Assembly: GCF_002355215.1 (NCBI RefSeq)
Contig: NZ_AP014612.1
Coordinates: 434,001-498,000, forward strand
Direction: 5' to 3'
DNA from: Streptococcus troglodytae
Lineage (GTDB): Bacteria > Bacillota > Bacilli > Lactobacillales > Streptococcaceae
DNA: 64,000 nt
Both the position numbers and the translations under genes were made by a program. Positions 1 through 9,448 of this stretch are shown here, in pieces. The notes under the pieces are model-generated. The model made no database searches, was not told the DNA's origin, and saw only the letters and a program-made list of their open reading frames with translations. Within the stretch, counting starts at the first letter, position 1. Every line of letters starts with the position of its first letter.

Positions 1-570
1 TATTGTTATTATTTTTTAAAAGTGACGCATATTTCTTATCAAGACTACTATAAGGGAGGAGCGTATTTAAATACCCTTATTGTTCCTTCGACAGTTGCTT
101 TGGGAATCCCTTTGTATCAGACTTTCCATTTAATGAGGCACCATGCCAGAAGTATTATTTTAGGTAGTTTTTTAGCAGCAGTTGTCAATACGAGTTTTAC
201 TGCCTTTGTGGCAAAAGTTTTTGGCATGGATTTCTTTTTAGCCATTTCCTTGTTTCCCAAATCTGTTACAACCGCAATGGCAGTTGGAATTGTTGATAAG
301 ATGCAGGGGATTACCACTGTAACACTGGTTGTTGTTGTGGCAACTGGTATTTTAACCAGTGTTTTAGGGCCAACTCTTTTAAAATTATTGAAAATTGAAG
401 ATCCTGTGGCCATTGGTTTAGCTCTTGGTGGGACTGGACATGCTGTTGGTACTGGAACAGCTCTTAAGTACGGCAGAATCTCAGGAGCTATGGCTGGTCT
501 AGCTATTGGCATTACGGGTTTGATGTATGTTTTTGTATCGCCCATTGTGGCAGCCATTATTTTAAAATGA
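1..570 (+). CDS. CidB/LrgB-family membrane protein, 5' end outside window
   Basis: This is the C-terminal part of an LrgB/CidB-type integral membrane protein; the family partners LrgA/CidA holin-like proteins in murein hydrolase control and, in newer work, pyruvate uptake. Visible family features are the NTLIVPSTVALGIPLY segment, FPKSVTTAMAVGI, and GTGHAVGTGTA before a last hydrophobic helix. The open frame runs back to base 1, but its first codons read YCYYFLK. Adding one T to the T6 run at 14-19 gives IVIIFLK, a far better membrane helix, so the upstream part is probably in another frame because of a one-base deletion. About 50 N-terminal residues are missing compared with the usual ~230. 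The next gene is mnmL, separated by a repeat. CidB rather than LrgB is inferred from this context. Confidence 0.85.
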   Translation, partial: YCYYFLKVTHISYQDYYKGGAYLNTLIVPSTVALGIPLYQTFHLMRHHARSIILGSFLAAVVNTSFTAFVAKVFGMDFFLAISLFPKSVTTAMAVGIVDKMQGITTVTLVVVVATGILTSVLGPTLLKLLKIEDPVAIGLALGGTGHAVGTGTALKYGRISGAMAGLAIGITGLMYVFVSPIVAAIILK

Positions 571-586
571 CTTTTAATCAACCAGT

Positions 587-633
587 GTGTTAAACTGGAA
601 TCACTATACAATAAAAAGGTTGGGAACACTTTT
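587..633 (+). repeat. Small dispersed intergenic repeat, copy 1
   Basis: A segment of about 47 bases beginning GTGTTAAACTG and ending GAACACTTT closely matches 51251-51293, with the shared block ACAATAAAAAG in the middle. Both copies lie at the 3' end of a plus-strand gene, here 16 bases after the cidB-like stop codon. No coding function is visible. Confidence 0.6.
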
Positions 634-658
634 GTCTCATCTTTTTTAGAGAGATTTA

Positions 659-667
659 TGTTAAAAT
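659..667 (+). promoter_or_regulatory. Extended -10 promoter directly before mnmL (leaderless candidate)
   Basis: TGTTAAAAT matches the extended -10 form TGnTATAAT with one change. The ATG of mnmL at 675 begins 7 bases after the hexamer, where transcription would start. No Shine-Dalgarno sequence fits in that space. Confidence 0.5.
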
Positions 668-674
668 AACTCTT

Positions 675-1607
675 ATGAATAAACGTTATAATACATTAAA
701 TGACTATTACCGTCGTATTTTTGGCGAAAAGACTTTTAAGGTTCCCATTGATGCTGGCTTTGACTGCCCAAACCGTGATGGAACTGTGGCTCATGGTGGC
801 TGTACTTTTTGTACAGTTTCAGGTTCTGGTGATGCTATTGTGGCGCCAGAAGCTCCTATTCGGGACCAATTTTACAAGGAAATTGATTTCATGCATCGCA
901 AATGGCCGGATGTCAGGAAATACCTTGTTTATTTTCAAAATTTTACCAATACCCATGACAAGGTTGAGGTCATTCGGGAGCGCTATGAGCAGGCTGTCAA
1001 TGAACCAGGTGTTATTGGTATCAATATTGGAACAAGACCGGACTGTTTGCCTGATGAGACTATCCTTTACCTAGCGGAGCTATCCCAACGTTTGCATGTG
1101 ACCTTGGAGTTAGGCTTACAGACAACCTATGAAAAAACGTCCAAGTTAATTAATCGTGCTCATTCTTATCAACTTTATGTAGAAACTGTTAAACGCGTAA
1201 GAGATTTGGCGCCAAAGGTTGAAATTGTTTCCCATCTCATCAATGGTTTACCGGGTGAAAGCCATGAGATGATGCTGGAAAATGTTCGCCGTTGTGTGAC
1301 AGATAATGACATTGATGGCATTAAACTCCATCTTCTGCATCTCATGACCAATACGCGTATGCAACGTGATTATCATGAGGGACGCTTACATCTGCTGAGT
1401 ATGGAAGAATATGTCAACATTATCTGTGACCAATTAGAAATTATCCCTAGAAACATTGTCATTCATCGTCTGACAGGTGATGCACCGCGTGATATGTTGA
1501 TTGGACCGATGTGGAGCCTTAACAAGTGGGAAGTTTTAAATAGCATTGATAGGGAAATGGAAAGGCGTAATGCTTATCAAGGTTGTAAGCTGGAGGTGAA
1601 TATATGA
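675..1607 (+). CDS. mnmL: Radical SAM protein MnmL (YtqA/TIGR01212 family)
   Basis: This 310-residue radical SAM enzyme is of the YtqA/YhcC family. The cluster-binding cysteines C31, C43 and C46 have the family's unusual CX11CX2C spacing (CPNRDGTVAHGGCTFC) instead of CX3CX2C. In Gram-positives lacking MnmC, YtqA has been renamed MnmL and placed with YtqB/MnmM in forming mnm5s2U at the tRNA wobble position; the role here is transferred from that work. The gene overlaps mnmM by four bases (stop TGA inside ATGATC), which implies translational coupling. It has no Shine-Dalgarno sequence and its start lies 7 bases after an extended -10. Confidence 0.88.
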   Translation: MNKRYNTLNDYYRRIFGEKTFKVPIDAGFDCPNRDGTVAHGGCTFCTVSGSGDAIVAPEAPIRDQFYKEIDFMHRKWPDVRKYLVYFQNFTNTHDKVEVIRERYEQAVNEPGVIGINIGTRPDCLPDETILYLAELSQRLHVTLELGLQTTYEKTSKLINRAHSYQLYVETVKRVRDLAPKVEIVSHLINGLPGESHEMMLENVRRCVTDNDIDGIKLHLLHLMTNTRMQRDYHEGRLHLLSMEEYVNIICDQLEIIPRNIVIHRLTGDAPRDMLIGPMWSLNKWEVLNSIDREMERRNAYQGCKLEVNI

Positions 1608-2152
1608 TCAAACGTCCCATTGAACTCTCCCATGATTTTTTGTCCCAAGTTTTGGATAAAAACAGTACAGCCATTGATGCGACTATGGGCAACGGAAATG
1701 ATACTGTTTTTTTGTCTCATCTTGCTAAGAAAGTCTACGCTTTTGATGTACAGGAACAGGCCTTAATCAAGACGAGAGAAAAACTGGAACAATTAAATAT
1801 TAAAAATGTCCAACTTATTTTAGATGGACATCAAACTATTAATAAATATGTGACTGAACCTATCCGTGCAGCTATTTTTAATTTAGGTTATCTGCCTTCG
1901 GCAGACAAGTCAGTCATTACTCAGCCTGCTACAACCCTGGCAGCTATGAAAAAGATTTTAGAGAGATTAGAAATTGGCGGTCGTTTGGCAATTATGGTAT
2001 ATTATGGTCATGAGGGTGGCGATAGGGAAAAAGATGCGGTTCTGAACTTTGTTAAAGAGCTAGATCAACAGCATTTTACAGTCATGCTTTATCAACCTTT
2101 AAATCAAATAAATACCCCACCATTTTTGGTGATGTTGGAGAAACTGAAATGA
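1604..2152 (+). CDS. mnmM: tRNA 5-aminomethyl-2-thiouridine methyltransferase MnmM (YtqB)
   Basis: This 182-residue class I SAM-dependent methyltransferase has motif I IDATMGNGNDT near residues 24-34, an acidic residue ending the second strand in YAFDVQ, and the YtqB-specific block NLGYLPSADKSVITQP near residues 93-108. YtqB-type enzymes make the final N-methylation of nm5s2U to mnm5s2U in tRNA. It is coupled to mnmL upstream, and its stop overlaps the ATGA start of the small downstream ORF, so all three are probably one transcript. Older annotations call this family an rRNA methylase. Confidence 0.88.
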   Translation: MIKRPIELSHDFLSQVLDKNSTAIDATMGNGNDTVFLSHLAKKVYAFDVQEQALIKTREKLEQLNIKNVQLILDGHQTINKYVTEPIRAAIFNLGYLPSADKSVITQPATTLAAMKKILERLEIGGRLAIMVYYGHEGGDREKDAVLNFVKELDQQHFTVMLYQPLNQINTPPFLVMLEKLK

Positions 2153-2390
2153 TTTTAGATATAGAAGAAAAATTGGCTAGAATGCAAGCCAAATATATTG
2201 ACAGACAAGATTCAAACCATCTTGATGAAAAAGTAGAATCACGCAAAACGGCTAAGATCAAAAAAAATTAGCCAATTTGGAGGTGGAGCGCTGCCACAGA
2301 CTTCTTGAAAGGGAAGACTGCACAGCTATTGATAAGAAAATAAGCAAACAAAGAATGCTTTATTCTAGCTGCCGCAATCAAAAAAGTTAG
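2149..2390 (+). CDS. Small basic hypothetical protein, frame broken once
   Basis: The ORF starts in an ATGA overlap with the mnmM stop and reads 40 residues to a stop at 2269. Adding one A to the A8 run at 2260-2267 joins it to a second frame ending at 2390, giving about 80 residues. The joined product is charged and probably helical (start MILDIEEKLARMQAKY; middle KKLANLEVERCHRLL; end SSCRNQKS) and has no family I recognise. The tight coupling upstream and the position just before the antiporter's ribosome binding site support a real gene in the mnmLM operon. No function can be assigned. Confidence 0.55.
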
Positions 2391-2398
2391 GAGGCGTC

Positions 2399-4465
2399 AT
2401 GCATCTATCAACCCTGTTTATTGTTTTACTTTTTAGTCTCATTTTGTCCAATGTGCTGAATCGCATTTTTCCGCGTTTGCCCCTACCTCTTATCCAGATT
2501 CTTTTTGGCTTGGCTATCAGTATCTGGTTTAAGGGAATAGCCTTTGAATTGAATACGGAAATCTTCCTAGCCTTTGTCATTGCTCCCTTGCTTTTTCGTG
2601 AAGGAGAGGAGAGTGATATTACCAGCATCTTACGAAACTGGAAACTTATTCTTTTCTTGATTTTTCCAGTAATTTTTGTCAGCACCATAGTCATGGGTTT
2701 CTTAGCGCACTCTGTTTTACCAGTTGTTGTTCCTTTATCGGCCTGTTTAGCCATTGGTGCTGCGCTAGGGCCAACGGACTTAGTGGCATATTCAGCTATT
2801 TCAAAGCGCTTCAGCTTTCCTAAATGGATTAGCTATATCCTTCAAGGAGAAGGACTGCTTAATGATGCATCGGGTTTAGTTGCCTTTCAAGTTACAGTAA
2901 CAGCCTTGACTACAGGTGCTTTTTCGTTGGCAGCTGCCAGCCTAGATCTGCTGGTGTCTGTAGTCGGCGGTTTTTTTATTGGTCTTATTGCGGCACTTTT
3001 TAACCGTCTCTTTCTGTCTATCTTGGATAATGTCGATGCGGCCGATGTGACTGGAGCCCTGCTTTTAGAGTTGGTTCTGCCCTTTGTTTCTTATTTTATA
3101 GCAGAAGAGATTCATGCTTCTGGTATTATTGCAGTTGTTGTTGCAGGGGTTTCACAGGCCAGCCGTTTCAAGAAAATTACGGTCTTTGATGCCCGTTTGG
3201 ACAGTGTCTCCTATACTATTTGGCGCACTATTGCTTTTGTACTTAATGGCATGGTCTTTTTGCTTTTGGGAACAGAGATTCCAACTCTGGCTAAACCCGT
3301 TTTGCAGAGTACGGCTTACAGTAATCTTTGGATGCTCCTTGTTGTGGTTCTCTTGACTGCGGCCATGTTTTCTATCCGTTTTGTTATGATTGGGACAGTC
3401 TTTGCTCTGCGAGCATGGCGCACTGATCGTCCTTTTGCTCGTGTTCTGAAAAGCAGTTTGCTGCTTACCTTTTCTGGAGTTAAAGGAACAGTCTCTATTG
3501 CAACAATCCTGCTGCTTCCCATTGCCAATATGACTGAGTTGGAACACAGTCTTTTGCTTTTTACCGTCGCAGGTGTGACCTTACTCAGCTTTTTGATAGG
3601 GATTCTTGTTTTGCCTAAATTAGCTGGCAGTCCGGCTGCTTCAACCAATCCTTATATGCAAATTGCCATTTTGAACGATGTTGTCAGTGAATTGGGAAAA
3701 GATTTGATACAAACAGAGCAACCCGGAGCCATTTATGCTACAATTGATAACTACAACCAACGTTTGGAAAACTTGATCTTAGAACAAGAGTCTAATGCCA
3801 TCAAAGAAGAGCTGGCTAACATTCGCCTTATGATGATGGAAATTGAAAGCGAAGGTTTAGAGTATGCTTACAGGCAAAATCAGATTTCTAATAAGGAATA
3901 CCGCATCTATCAGCGCTATCTTAAAGGTTTGGAACGCCGAATTAACAGAAGCCTTGTTTCGAGTTTGTCTTATGCCTTTGTGGTTTCTATTCGAGGACTT
4001 CGTCGTGCTTTTCATTTCATCTTGACCTTTAGAGATAGTTTTCGTAAGGTCAAAGACTACCGTGAAAAACTGCGTTTGACAGAGGCAAACCGCGATCATA
4101 TTGTAGAAGTTTATTTGACTAATACGGAGCAAATTTTAGAGGCATTAAGCAATCTAGAAGGTGTCTACCATTCAGAATTACTTGCATATCTGAAACGCAA
4201 CCGTCTGCAGGAAGCTGAAATTATTCAGTCAGGTGCTTTTGTTGAACGGGTCATTACTCATCTGACACCTGATAATGTTGATGAAATGCTAAGGGGGTAT
4301 TATCTTGAACGAAAGATCATAGCTGAATACGAACAAAATGAATTGATTTCAAGTCGCTATGCTAAACGTCTGCGCAATGAAGTTAATATTCTTGAGGATT
4401 ACTCTCTTAAAGAAACCAGCAATACTCTAACCTATGATATGATAAACTTAGCGCGTGGTCGTTAG
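2399..4465 (+). CDS. CPA1-family Na+/H+ antiporter
   Basis: This 688-residue protein has about 12 membrane segments in the first 420 residues and a long hydrophilic, helix-rich C-terminal region. Family marks are GPTDLVAYSAI near residue 122, where CPA1 carriers have a membrane Asp, and GLLNDASGLVAF near residue 155, the ND ion-binding motif of NhaP/NHE-type exchangers. It should exchange cytoplasmic Na+ (or K+) for protons in pH and salt homeostasis. The start is supported by TTAGGAGG seven bases upstream. The cytosolic tail, with many charged residues, is typical of bacterial Nhe-like members and may be regulatory. Substrate is not determinable from sequence. Confidence 0.88.
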   Translation: MHLSTLFIVLLFSLILSNVLNRIFPRLPLPLIQILFGLAISIWFKGIAFELNTEIFLAFVIAPLLFREGEESDITSILRNWKLILFLIFPVIFVSTIVMGFLAHSVLPVVVPLSACLAIGAALGPTDLVAYSAISKRFSFPKWISYILQGEGLLNDASGLVAFQVTVTALTTGAFSLAAASLDLLVSVVGGFFIGLIAALFNRLFLSILDNVDAADVTGALLLELVLPFVSYFIAEEIHASGIIAVVVAGVSQASRFKKITVFDARLDSVSYTIWRTIAFVLNGMVFLLLGTEIPTLAKPVLQSTAYSNLWMLLVVVLLTAAMFSIRFVMIGTVFALRAWRTDRPFARVLKSSLLLTFSGVKGTVSIATILLLPIANMTELEHSLLLFTVAGVTLLSFLIGILVLPKLAGSPAASTNPYMQIAILNDVVSELGKDLIQTEQPGAIYATIDNYNQRLENLILEQESNAIKEELANIRLMMMEIESEGLEYAYRQNQISNKEYRIYQRYLKGLERRINRSLVSSLSYAFVVSIRGLRRAFHFILTFRDSFRKVKDYREKLRLTEANRDHIVEVYLTNTEQILEALSNLEGVYHSELLAYLKRNRLQEAEIIQSGAFVERVITHLTPDNVDEMLRGYYLERKIIAEYEQNELISSRYAKRLRNEVNILEDYSLKETSNTLTYDMINLARGR

Positions 4466-4490
4466 TAAATCAAAAGAGGCTGAGACAATC

Positions 4491-4528
4491 TGAACTGCAC
4501 CCAAAAGTTAACTTTTGGGTGCAGTTCA
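4491..4528. terminator. 38-bp perfect palindrome between convergent genes
   Basis: Two 19-base arms (TGAACTGCACCCAAAAGTT and its exact complement) meet without a loop between the antiporter gene and the minus-strand ATPase gene. A hairpin here could end transcription from both sides, although no long T tract follows. The preceding words GAGGCTGAGACAA recur in streptococcal intergenic elements, so it may also be part of a repeat. Confidence 0.55.
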
Positions 4529-4551
4529 ATCAATTAGCCAAGATTTTTTAT

Positions 4552-5334
4552 TTAGGCCTGTGGTTTAATAAAAAAGCGTTTATCATCAATTGAAATAATG
4601 TTGACAGGACTTTCATAGAAATTTTCAAGAACTTGAGGTGTAATAATATCTTTTTTAGGACCTTGAGCCACGATTTCACCTCTACGAAGCAGGAGAATGT
4701 GGCTCATTTTATCAGTAATTTCTTCAGCATGGTGGGTGACATAAAGGATAGTTGGAGCATGTGGTAACTCGGAAATCTTTTCAACTTGTGTTAGCAATTT
4801 TTCACGGGCAAAAAGATCTAGTCCGCTGGTTGCTTCATCTAAAATGATGATTTCAGGCTTTTCCATAAGGCTGCGTGCAATAAGGAGGAGTTGTTTTTCA
4901 CCTTGTGAGAGGCTGCCATAGATATGACCAAGCAGGTGTTTTTCGCCGATGACAGTAAGCATTTGGCGTGCTTCATTAAGTTCTGTTTCGCCGTATTCCT
5001 TGTAGAGCATGCTTGATTTGTATTTACCAGTTAGCACGATCTTTTCAGCCAACATATTAGCAGGGAGTCGCTCAGCAATAAAAGAGCCCACGACACCGAT
5101 TTTAGTCCGCATATTGGGAATATCCCCCTGACCAAACCTAGTATTGAGAACTTCAACCTGTCCTTGTGTTGACCAATACTCCGCCATAATAAGTTTTAAA
5201 AGAGTAGTTTTTCCAGAACCGTTAAGACCTAGAATAACCCAATTTTCTCCTTTATTGACTTTCCAATTAAGATTGTTGAGCAAGGTTTTGCCTTGTTTCT
5301 TTACGGTCACATTTTTCATGGAAATGAGTGCCAT
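4552..5334 (-). CDS. ABC transporter ATP-binding protein (YlmA/ModF-like)
   Basis: This 260-residue ATPase has Walker A GLNGSGKTT at residues 36-44, signature LSQGEKQ near residue 143, Walker B IIILDEATSGLD near 160 and a switch His in YVTHHAEE. The sequence resembles B. subtilis YlmA and other stand-alone ATPases with no permease gene beside them. No transmembrane partner is adjacent, so the transported substrate, if any, is unknown. The start has GAGGTAAAAA just upstream. It is transcribed towards the antiporter gene and shares the 38-bp palindrome with it. Confidence 0.85.
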   Translation of the reverse strand: MALISMKNVTVKKQGKTLLNNLNWKVNKGENWVILGLNGSGKTTLLKLIMAEYWSTQGQVEVLNTRFGQGDIPNMRTKIGVVGSFIAERLPANMLAEKIVLTGKYKSSMLYKEYGETELNEARQMLTVIGEKHLLGHIYGSLSQGEKQLLLIARSLMEKPEIIILDEATSGLDLFAREKLLTQVEKISELPHAPTILYVTHHAEEITDKMSHILLLRRGEIVAQGPKKDIITPQVLENFYESPVNIISIDDKRFFIKPQA

Positions 5335-5410
5335 TTTTTACCTCTTTGTTGCTTACTTGTTATTTATTATAACATAAAAATATGTTAAAATAAGCGCAAA
5401 AGGAGGGATC

Positions 5411-6567
5411 ATGTTTAAGAGTAGTAAATTGTTTTTTGGACAGTAGAAATTTTACTGGTCACTTTGATTCTCTTTATTTGGCGGCAAATGGGAAGTATCT
5501 TTAATCCTTTTTTCAGTGTTGTTAAAACGTTCTTTCTTCCTTTTTTATTGGGAGGTTTTCTTTATTATATTACTAACCCTATTGTTACTTTTTTAGAAAA
5601 TCGTTTTAAAATCAAGCGTATTTGGGGAATTGTCATTATTTTTGCTGTTTTAATTTCTCTATTGGTTTTTTCTATTACCAGTCTTATTCCCAATTTGATT
5701 AATCAGTTAACGGATCTTATTTCAGCCAGCCAAAATATTTATGTGGGCTTGCAGGACTTATTCAATGAATGGAAAAGCAATCCTGCCTTTAAAAATATTG
5801 ATATCCCTGCTCTTTTAAAACAGTTCAATTTATCTTATGTTGATATTTTGACAAATGTTTTGGATAGCGTGACAGTCAGTGTCTCAAGTATTGTTTATAT
5901 GATTACAAATACGGTGATGATTCTGGTTCTTACACCTGTTATTCTTTTTTATCTCCTCAAGGATAAAGATGGTTTAATGCCTATGTTAGATCGTACGATA
6001 CTAAAAAATGATAGGCATAATATTAGTCAATTACTGAATCAAATGAACAAAACCATTTCTCGTTATATTAGTGGTGTAGCTATTGATGCTGCTTTCATCT
6101 TTGATTTTGCTTTAATTGGCTATCAGATTATGGGTGTCCAGTATGCTTTCTTATTTGCATTAGTTGCTGGGATTACTAATGTTATTCCTTATGTTGGGCC
6201 TTACTTAGGCTTGACACCAGTTGTTTTAGCTTATGTGGTCAGTGATCCTAAGAAGATGATTATTGCTATTATTTATATTATGACCTTGCAGCAAATTGAT
6301 GGGAATATTGTCTACCCACGTGTTGTAGGGAGTACCATGAAAATTCATCCTTTAACGATAATGGTTCTCTTGGTTTTAGGCGGTAATATTGCTGGCTTGG
6401 TTGGTATGTTAGTCGCTGTGCCAGCTTATGCTATCGTTAAAGAAATTATTAAATTTCTTGTAGGTGTTTATGATTACCACAAGAAAATAAAATTGTGTTA
6501 TAATAGACTAACTATATTAATTTTAGGAGAAATAACTAAATGGAAGACCCCGGTAGCCAGTCCTTGA
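5411..6567 (+). CDS. AI-2E/PerM-family permease, frame broken once
   Basis: This is a membrane protein of the AI-2E transporter/PerM (UPF0118) superfamily, about 385 residues, with two N-terminal helices, a soluble insert, and the conserved helical block around GVQYAFLFALVAGITNVIPYVGP. The AGGAGG-preceded ATG at 5411 stops after 11 codons; adding a T to the T6 run at 5432-5437 gives the expected start (KLFFWTVEILLVTL) in frame with the long ORF. Some members export small molecules, others act as Na+/H+ antiporters; the role here is unknown. The last ~25 codons overlap the promoter and start of the next gene. One more missing A near 6483-6486 would instead stop it at 6503, which looks more natural. 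Confidence 0.8.
6496..6504 (+). promoter_or_regulatory. Extended -10 promoter of the HlyC/CorC gene
   Basis: TGTTATAAT is a perfect TGnTATAAT element 36 bases before the ATG at 6540. TTTAGGAGA provides the ribosome binding site between them. It lies inside the 3' end of the permease ORF as written. Confidence 0.6.
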
Positions 6568-7877
6568 TCTTACAATTTTTATTATTACTGATTTTAACGC
6601 TTTGCAATGCTTTTTTCTCAGCTACTGAAATGGCTCTTGTATCTCTTAATCGTGCACGCGTTGAACAAAAGGCTGAAGAGGGCGAAAAAAAGTATATCCG
6701 TCTGCTAAAAGTTTTGGAAAATCCTAATAATTTTCTATCAACCATTCAGGTTGGTATTACTCTCATTACCCTTTTGTCTGGAGCGAGTTTAGCAGACTCT
6801 TTAGGTCGTGAAATTGCTGTTTGGTTTGGCAATTCAGCTACTGCCAGAACGGCGGGCAGTCTTATTTCCTTAGCTTTTTTGACCTATATTTCTATTGTTT
6901 TGGGAGAGTTGTATCCTAAACGTATTGCTATGAATCTCAAGGAAAATTTAGCTGTGCTATCAGCACCTGTTATTATTTTTCTCGGAAAAGTGGTTAGCCC
7001 TTTTGTTTGGCTGCTTTCAGCTTCAACAAATCTATTAAGTCGCCTCACTCCTATGACCTTTGATGATGCCGATGAGAAAATGACCCGTGATGAAATTGAA
7101 TACATGTTGACAAACAGTGAAGAAACCCTAGATGCTGATGAAATTGAAATGCTGCAAGGTGTCTTTTCACTAGATGAATTAATGGCACGTGAAGTGATGG
7201 TTCCTCGTACAGATGCCTTTATGGTGGATATTAATGATGATTCTAGTGATATTATCCAAGCCATTCTCAATGAAAGATTTTCGCGAATTCCTGTTTACGA
7301 TGATGATAAAGATAAGATTATTGGAATCATTCATACTAAAAATTTATTGAATGCTGGTTTTAAGGAAGGTTTTAATCACATTAATCTTCGCCGCATTTTG
7401 CAAGAGCCGCTTTTTGTACCAGAAACTATTGTCGTAAATGACCTTTTGACTGCCTTAAAAAACACCCAAAATCAGATGGCCATTCTGCTTGATGAATATG
7501 GTGGTGTGGCAGGTCTTGTCACCTTAGAAGATTTATTAGAAGAAATTGTTGGTGAAATTGATGACGAGACAGACAAAACAGCTATTTCTGTCCGTGAAAT
7601 TGCAAATAATACCTACATTGTTTTGGGAACAATGACACTTAATGATTTTAATGAGTACTTTGAAACTGACCTTGAGAGTGATGACGTTGATACAATTGCA
7701 GGCTTTTATCTTACCGGTGTCGGAACAATTCCAAGTCAAGATGAAAAAGAACACTTTGAAGTAGAAAGTAATGGCAAGCATCTTGAGCTGATTAATGACA
7801 AGGTTAAGGATGGTCGGATTACAAAATTGAAGATTCTCGTTTCAGAGGCTGAAGAAAAAGAAGATGAAAAAGACTAA
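6540..7877 (+). CDS. HlyC/CorC (CNNM-type) transporter family protein
   Basis: The 445-residue protein has an N-terminal DUF21/CNNM domain with four hydrophobic segments (residues ~1-185), a CBS pair beginning at VMVPRTDAFMVD near residue 219, and a C-terminal CorC_HlyC domain (residues ~360-435). The block LLDEYGGVAGLVTLEDLLEEIVGEI is split as usual across the end of the second CBS. Members are linked to Mg2+ efflux or homeostasis and were earlier called hemolysins. It has its own promoter and a strong terminator overlapping its stop codon, so it is probably monocistronic. Confidence 0.88.
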   Translation: MEDPGSQSLILQFLLLLILTLCNAFFSATEMALVSLNRARVEQKAEEGEKKYIRLLKVLENPNNFLSTIQVGITLITLLSGASLADSLGREIAVWFGNSATARTAGSLISLAFLTYISIVLGELYPKRIAMNLKENLAVLSAPVIIFLGKVVSPFVWLLSASTNLLSRLTPMTFDDADEKMTRDEIEYMLTNSEETLDADEIEMLQGVFSLDELMAREVMVPRTDAFMVDINDDSSDIIQAILNERFSRIPVYDDDKDKIIGIIHTKNLLNAGFKEGFNHINLRRILQEPLFVPETIVVNDLLTALKNTQNQMAILLDEYGGVAGLVTLEDLLEEIVGEIDDETDKTAISVREIANNTYIVLGTMTLNDFNEYFETDLESDDVDTIAGFYLTGVGTIPSQDEKEHFEVESNGKHLELINDKVKDGRITKLKILVSEAEEKEDEKD

Positions 7878-7896
7878 ACATAATGTTAGTCTTTTT
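7867..7896 (+). terminator. Rho-independent terminator overlapping the stop codon
   Basis: The arms AAAAAGACTAA and TTAGTCTTTTT are separated by an 8-base loop. The 5' arm contains the TAA stop of the preceding gene. Confidence 0.75.
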
Positions 7897-7949
7897 ACTT
7901 TTAAAGTGTTATAATAAAGACAGAAAAACGTTTACAGGAAAGAAAAATC

Positions 7950-8741
7950 ATGACAGAAAAAGTTGACTACGAAAAAGTAATAGGACTTGTTAATTCTACA
8001 GAGTCTTTTGGATCTGTAGATGGACCTGGTATACGCTTTGTTGTTTTTATGCAAGGTTGCCAAATGCGTTGTCAATATTGCCACAATCCCGATACTTGGG
8101 CAATGAAGAATGAAAGAGCAACAGAAAGAACTGCAGGTGATGTCTTTAAAGAAGCTTTACGCTTTAAAGACTTTTGGGGAGATACAGGAGGCATTACTGT
8201 TTCTGGTGGTGAAGCAACGCTCCAGATGGATTTTTTAATTGCCCTCTTTTCTTTAGCAAAAGAAAAGGGAATTCATACGACCTTGGACACCTGTGCTCTG
8301 ACGTTTAGAAACACACCAAAATATCTTGAAAAATATGAAAAATTAATGGCTGTCACTGATTTAGTATTGTTAGATATTAAGGAGATTAATCCTGACCAAC
8401 ATAAAATTGTCACTGGTCATAGCAATAAAACTATTTTAGCCTGTGCGCGTTATTTATCTGATATTGGAAAGCCTGTTTGGATCCGCCATGTCTTAGTCCC
8501 TGGTCTGACTGATCGGGATGAAGATTTGATCAAGTTGGGTGAGTATGTCAAAACACTGAAGAATGTTCAACGGTTTGAAATTCTTCCTTATCATACAATG
8601 GGTGAATTCAAATGGCATGAATTAGGGATTCCTTATCCTTTGGAAGGTGTTAAACCGCCAACTCCAGATCGTGTGCGCAATGCTAAAAAGTTAATGCATA
8701 CGGAAACCTATGAAGAGTATAAAAAGAGGATTAATCATTAA
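7950..8741 (+). CDS. pflA: Pyruvate formate-lyase activating enzyme
   Basis: This 263-residue radical SAM enzyme has the canonical CX3CX2C cluster motif at C37, C41 and C44 (GCQMRCQYCHNPDTW), followed by GGITVSGGEATLQ, the SAM-binding GGE block. It installs the glycyl radical on pyruvate formate-lyase, which makes acetyl-CoA and formate during anaerobic mixed-acid fermentation. A TATAAT at 7910-7915 and GGAAAG before the ATG give it its own promoter and ribosome binding site. The pfl structural gene is not adjacent, as is usual in streptococci. Confidence 0.93.
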   Translation: MTEKVDYEKVIGLVNSTESFGSVDGPGIRFVVFMQGCQMRCQYCHNPDTWAMKNERATERTAGDVFKEALRFKDFWGDTGGITVSGGEATLQMDFLIALFSLAKEKGIHTTLDTCALTFRNTPKYLEKYEKLMAVTDLVLLDIKEINPDQHKIVTGHSNKTILACARYLSDIGKPVWIRHVLVPGLTDRDEDLIKLGEYVKTLKNVQRFEILPYHTMGEFKWHELGIPYPLEGVKPPTPDRVRNAKKLMHTETYEEYKKRINH

Positions 8742-9142
8742 AGAATAGAAGAAGTGAAAGTTTATTATGGTGTTCTGCTTTTTCAAGTTTGATGATGTTA
8801 ATAAGTCAGTCAGCTTATCCAATTAAATAATAAGCTTGTTTGGAAACGAATAATTCTTTTTATGGCTTTCCTTAAGTAATGAGGACGAGGTAAATAGTTC
8901 AGTGGGTTATTTTAGGAATTAGGAATTAAAGGGTCTCCATTCTATTTTAGCGAGCTTAAGCTTCTTCAATCCCTCGTGACAGAACTGAACTATAAGTAGT
9001 TCTTACTCACTACAGCGCAAAGTACGTGTTCATTTAGGGTAACTTTATCGCCTTAGACACATCGTCTACAAAATAAAAGCGATGGGCTACCTGCTAGTTG
9101 CCGCTGTGTCACAGTATCGATACTTTTGATAACAATACTGGC

Positions 9143-9170
9143 AAAATTGGAGCTTATAAGCTCCAATTTT
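9143..9170. repeat. 28-bp perfect palindrome
   Basis: The arms AAAATTGGAGC and GCTCCAATTTT flank the self-complementary centre TTATAA. It lies in the gene-poor stretch before the dlt operon. On the plus strand it ends in TTTT, so it could act as a terminator for readthrough from pflA. Confidence 0.55.
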
Positions 9171-9448
9171 AGCAATGAAACAACAAAGTCAATGGCTTGC
9201 GTGTGTCGACTTTCTAATTCTAAGGTTGATAAAAAACCAATCATAGATGAAATAGATTTCCAAACAAATCTAATAAAATGCTTGAAACTTGCTTTTTAGA
9301 AAGAGCTGCTTCAAGTTTTTCTTTTAAATTGTGATTAGAAAAAGCATAGACAGTGTATTGAGAGATAATTATTGAAGCCAAGCGAACTGCCATTAACAAT
9401 TTTTTATCAAAAAATAACAATTTTCCTATCTTTATAGCATATTTTTGA

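Noticed and set aside
117..629. Long minus-strand frame over the cidB-like gene, and similar antisense frames over antiporter, HlyC, murE, ftsK and metG
   Set aside because: They lie opposite strongly supported genes, have no ribosome binding sites and carry unnatural composition; they are shadows of the real genes.
9053..9244. 63-codon minus-strand ORF in the pre-dlt stretch
   Set aside because: No start signal, no recognisable domain, and it crosses a perfect palindrome; at most part of a decayed gene.
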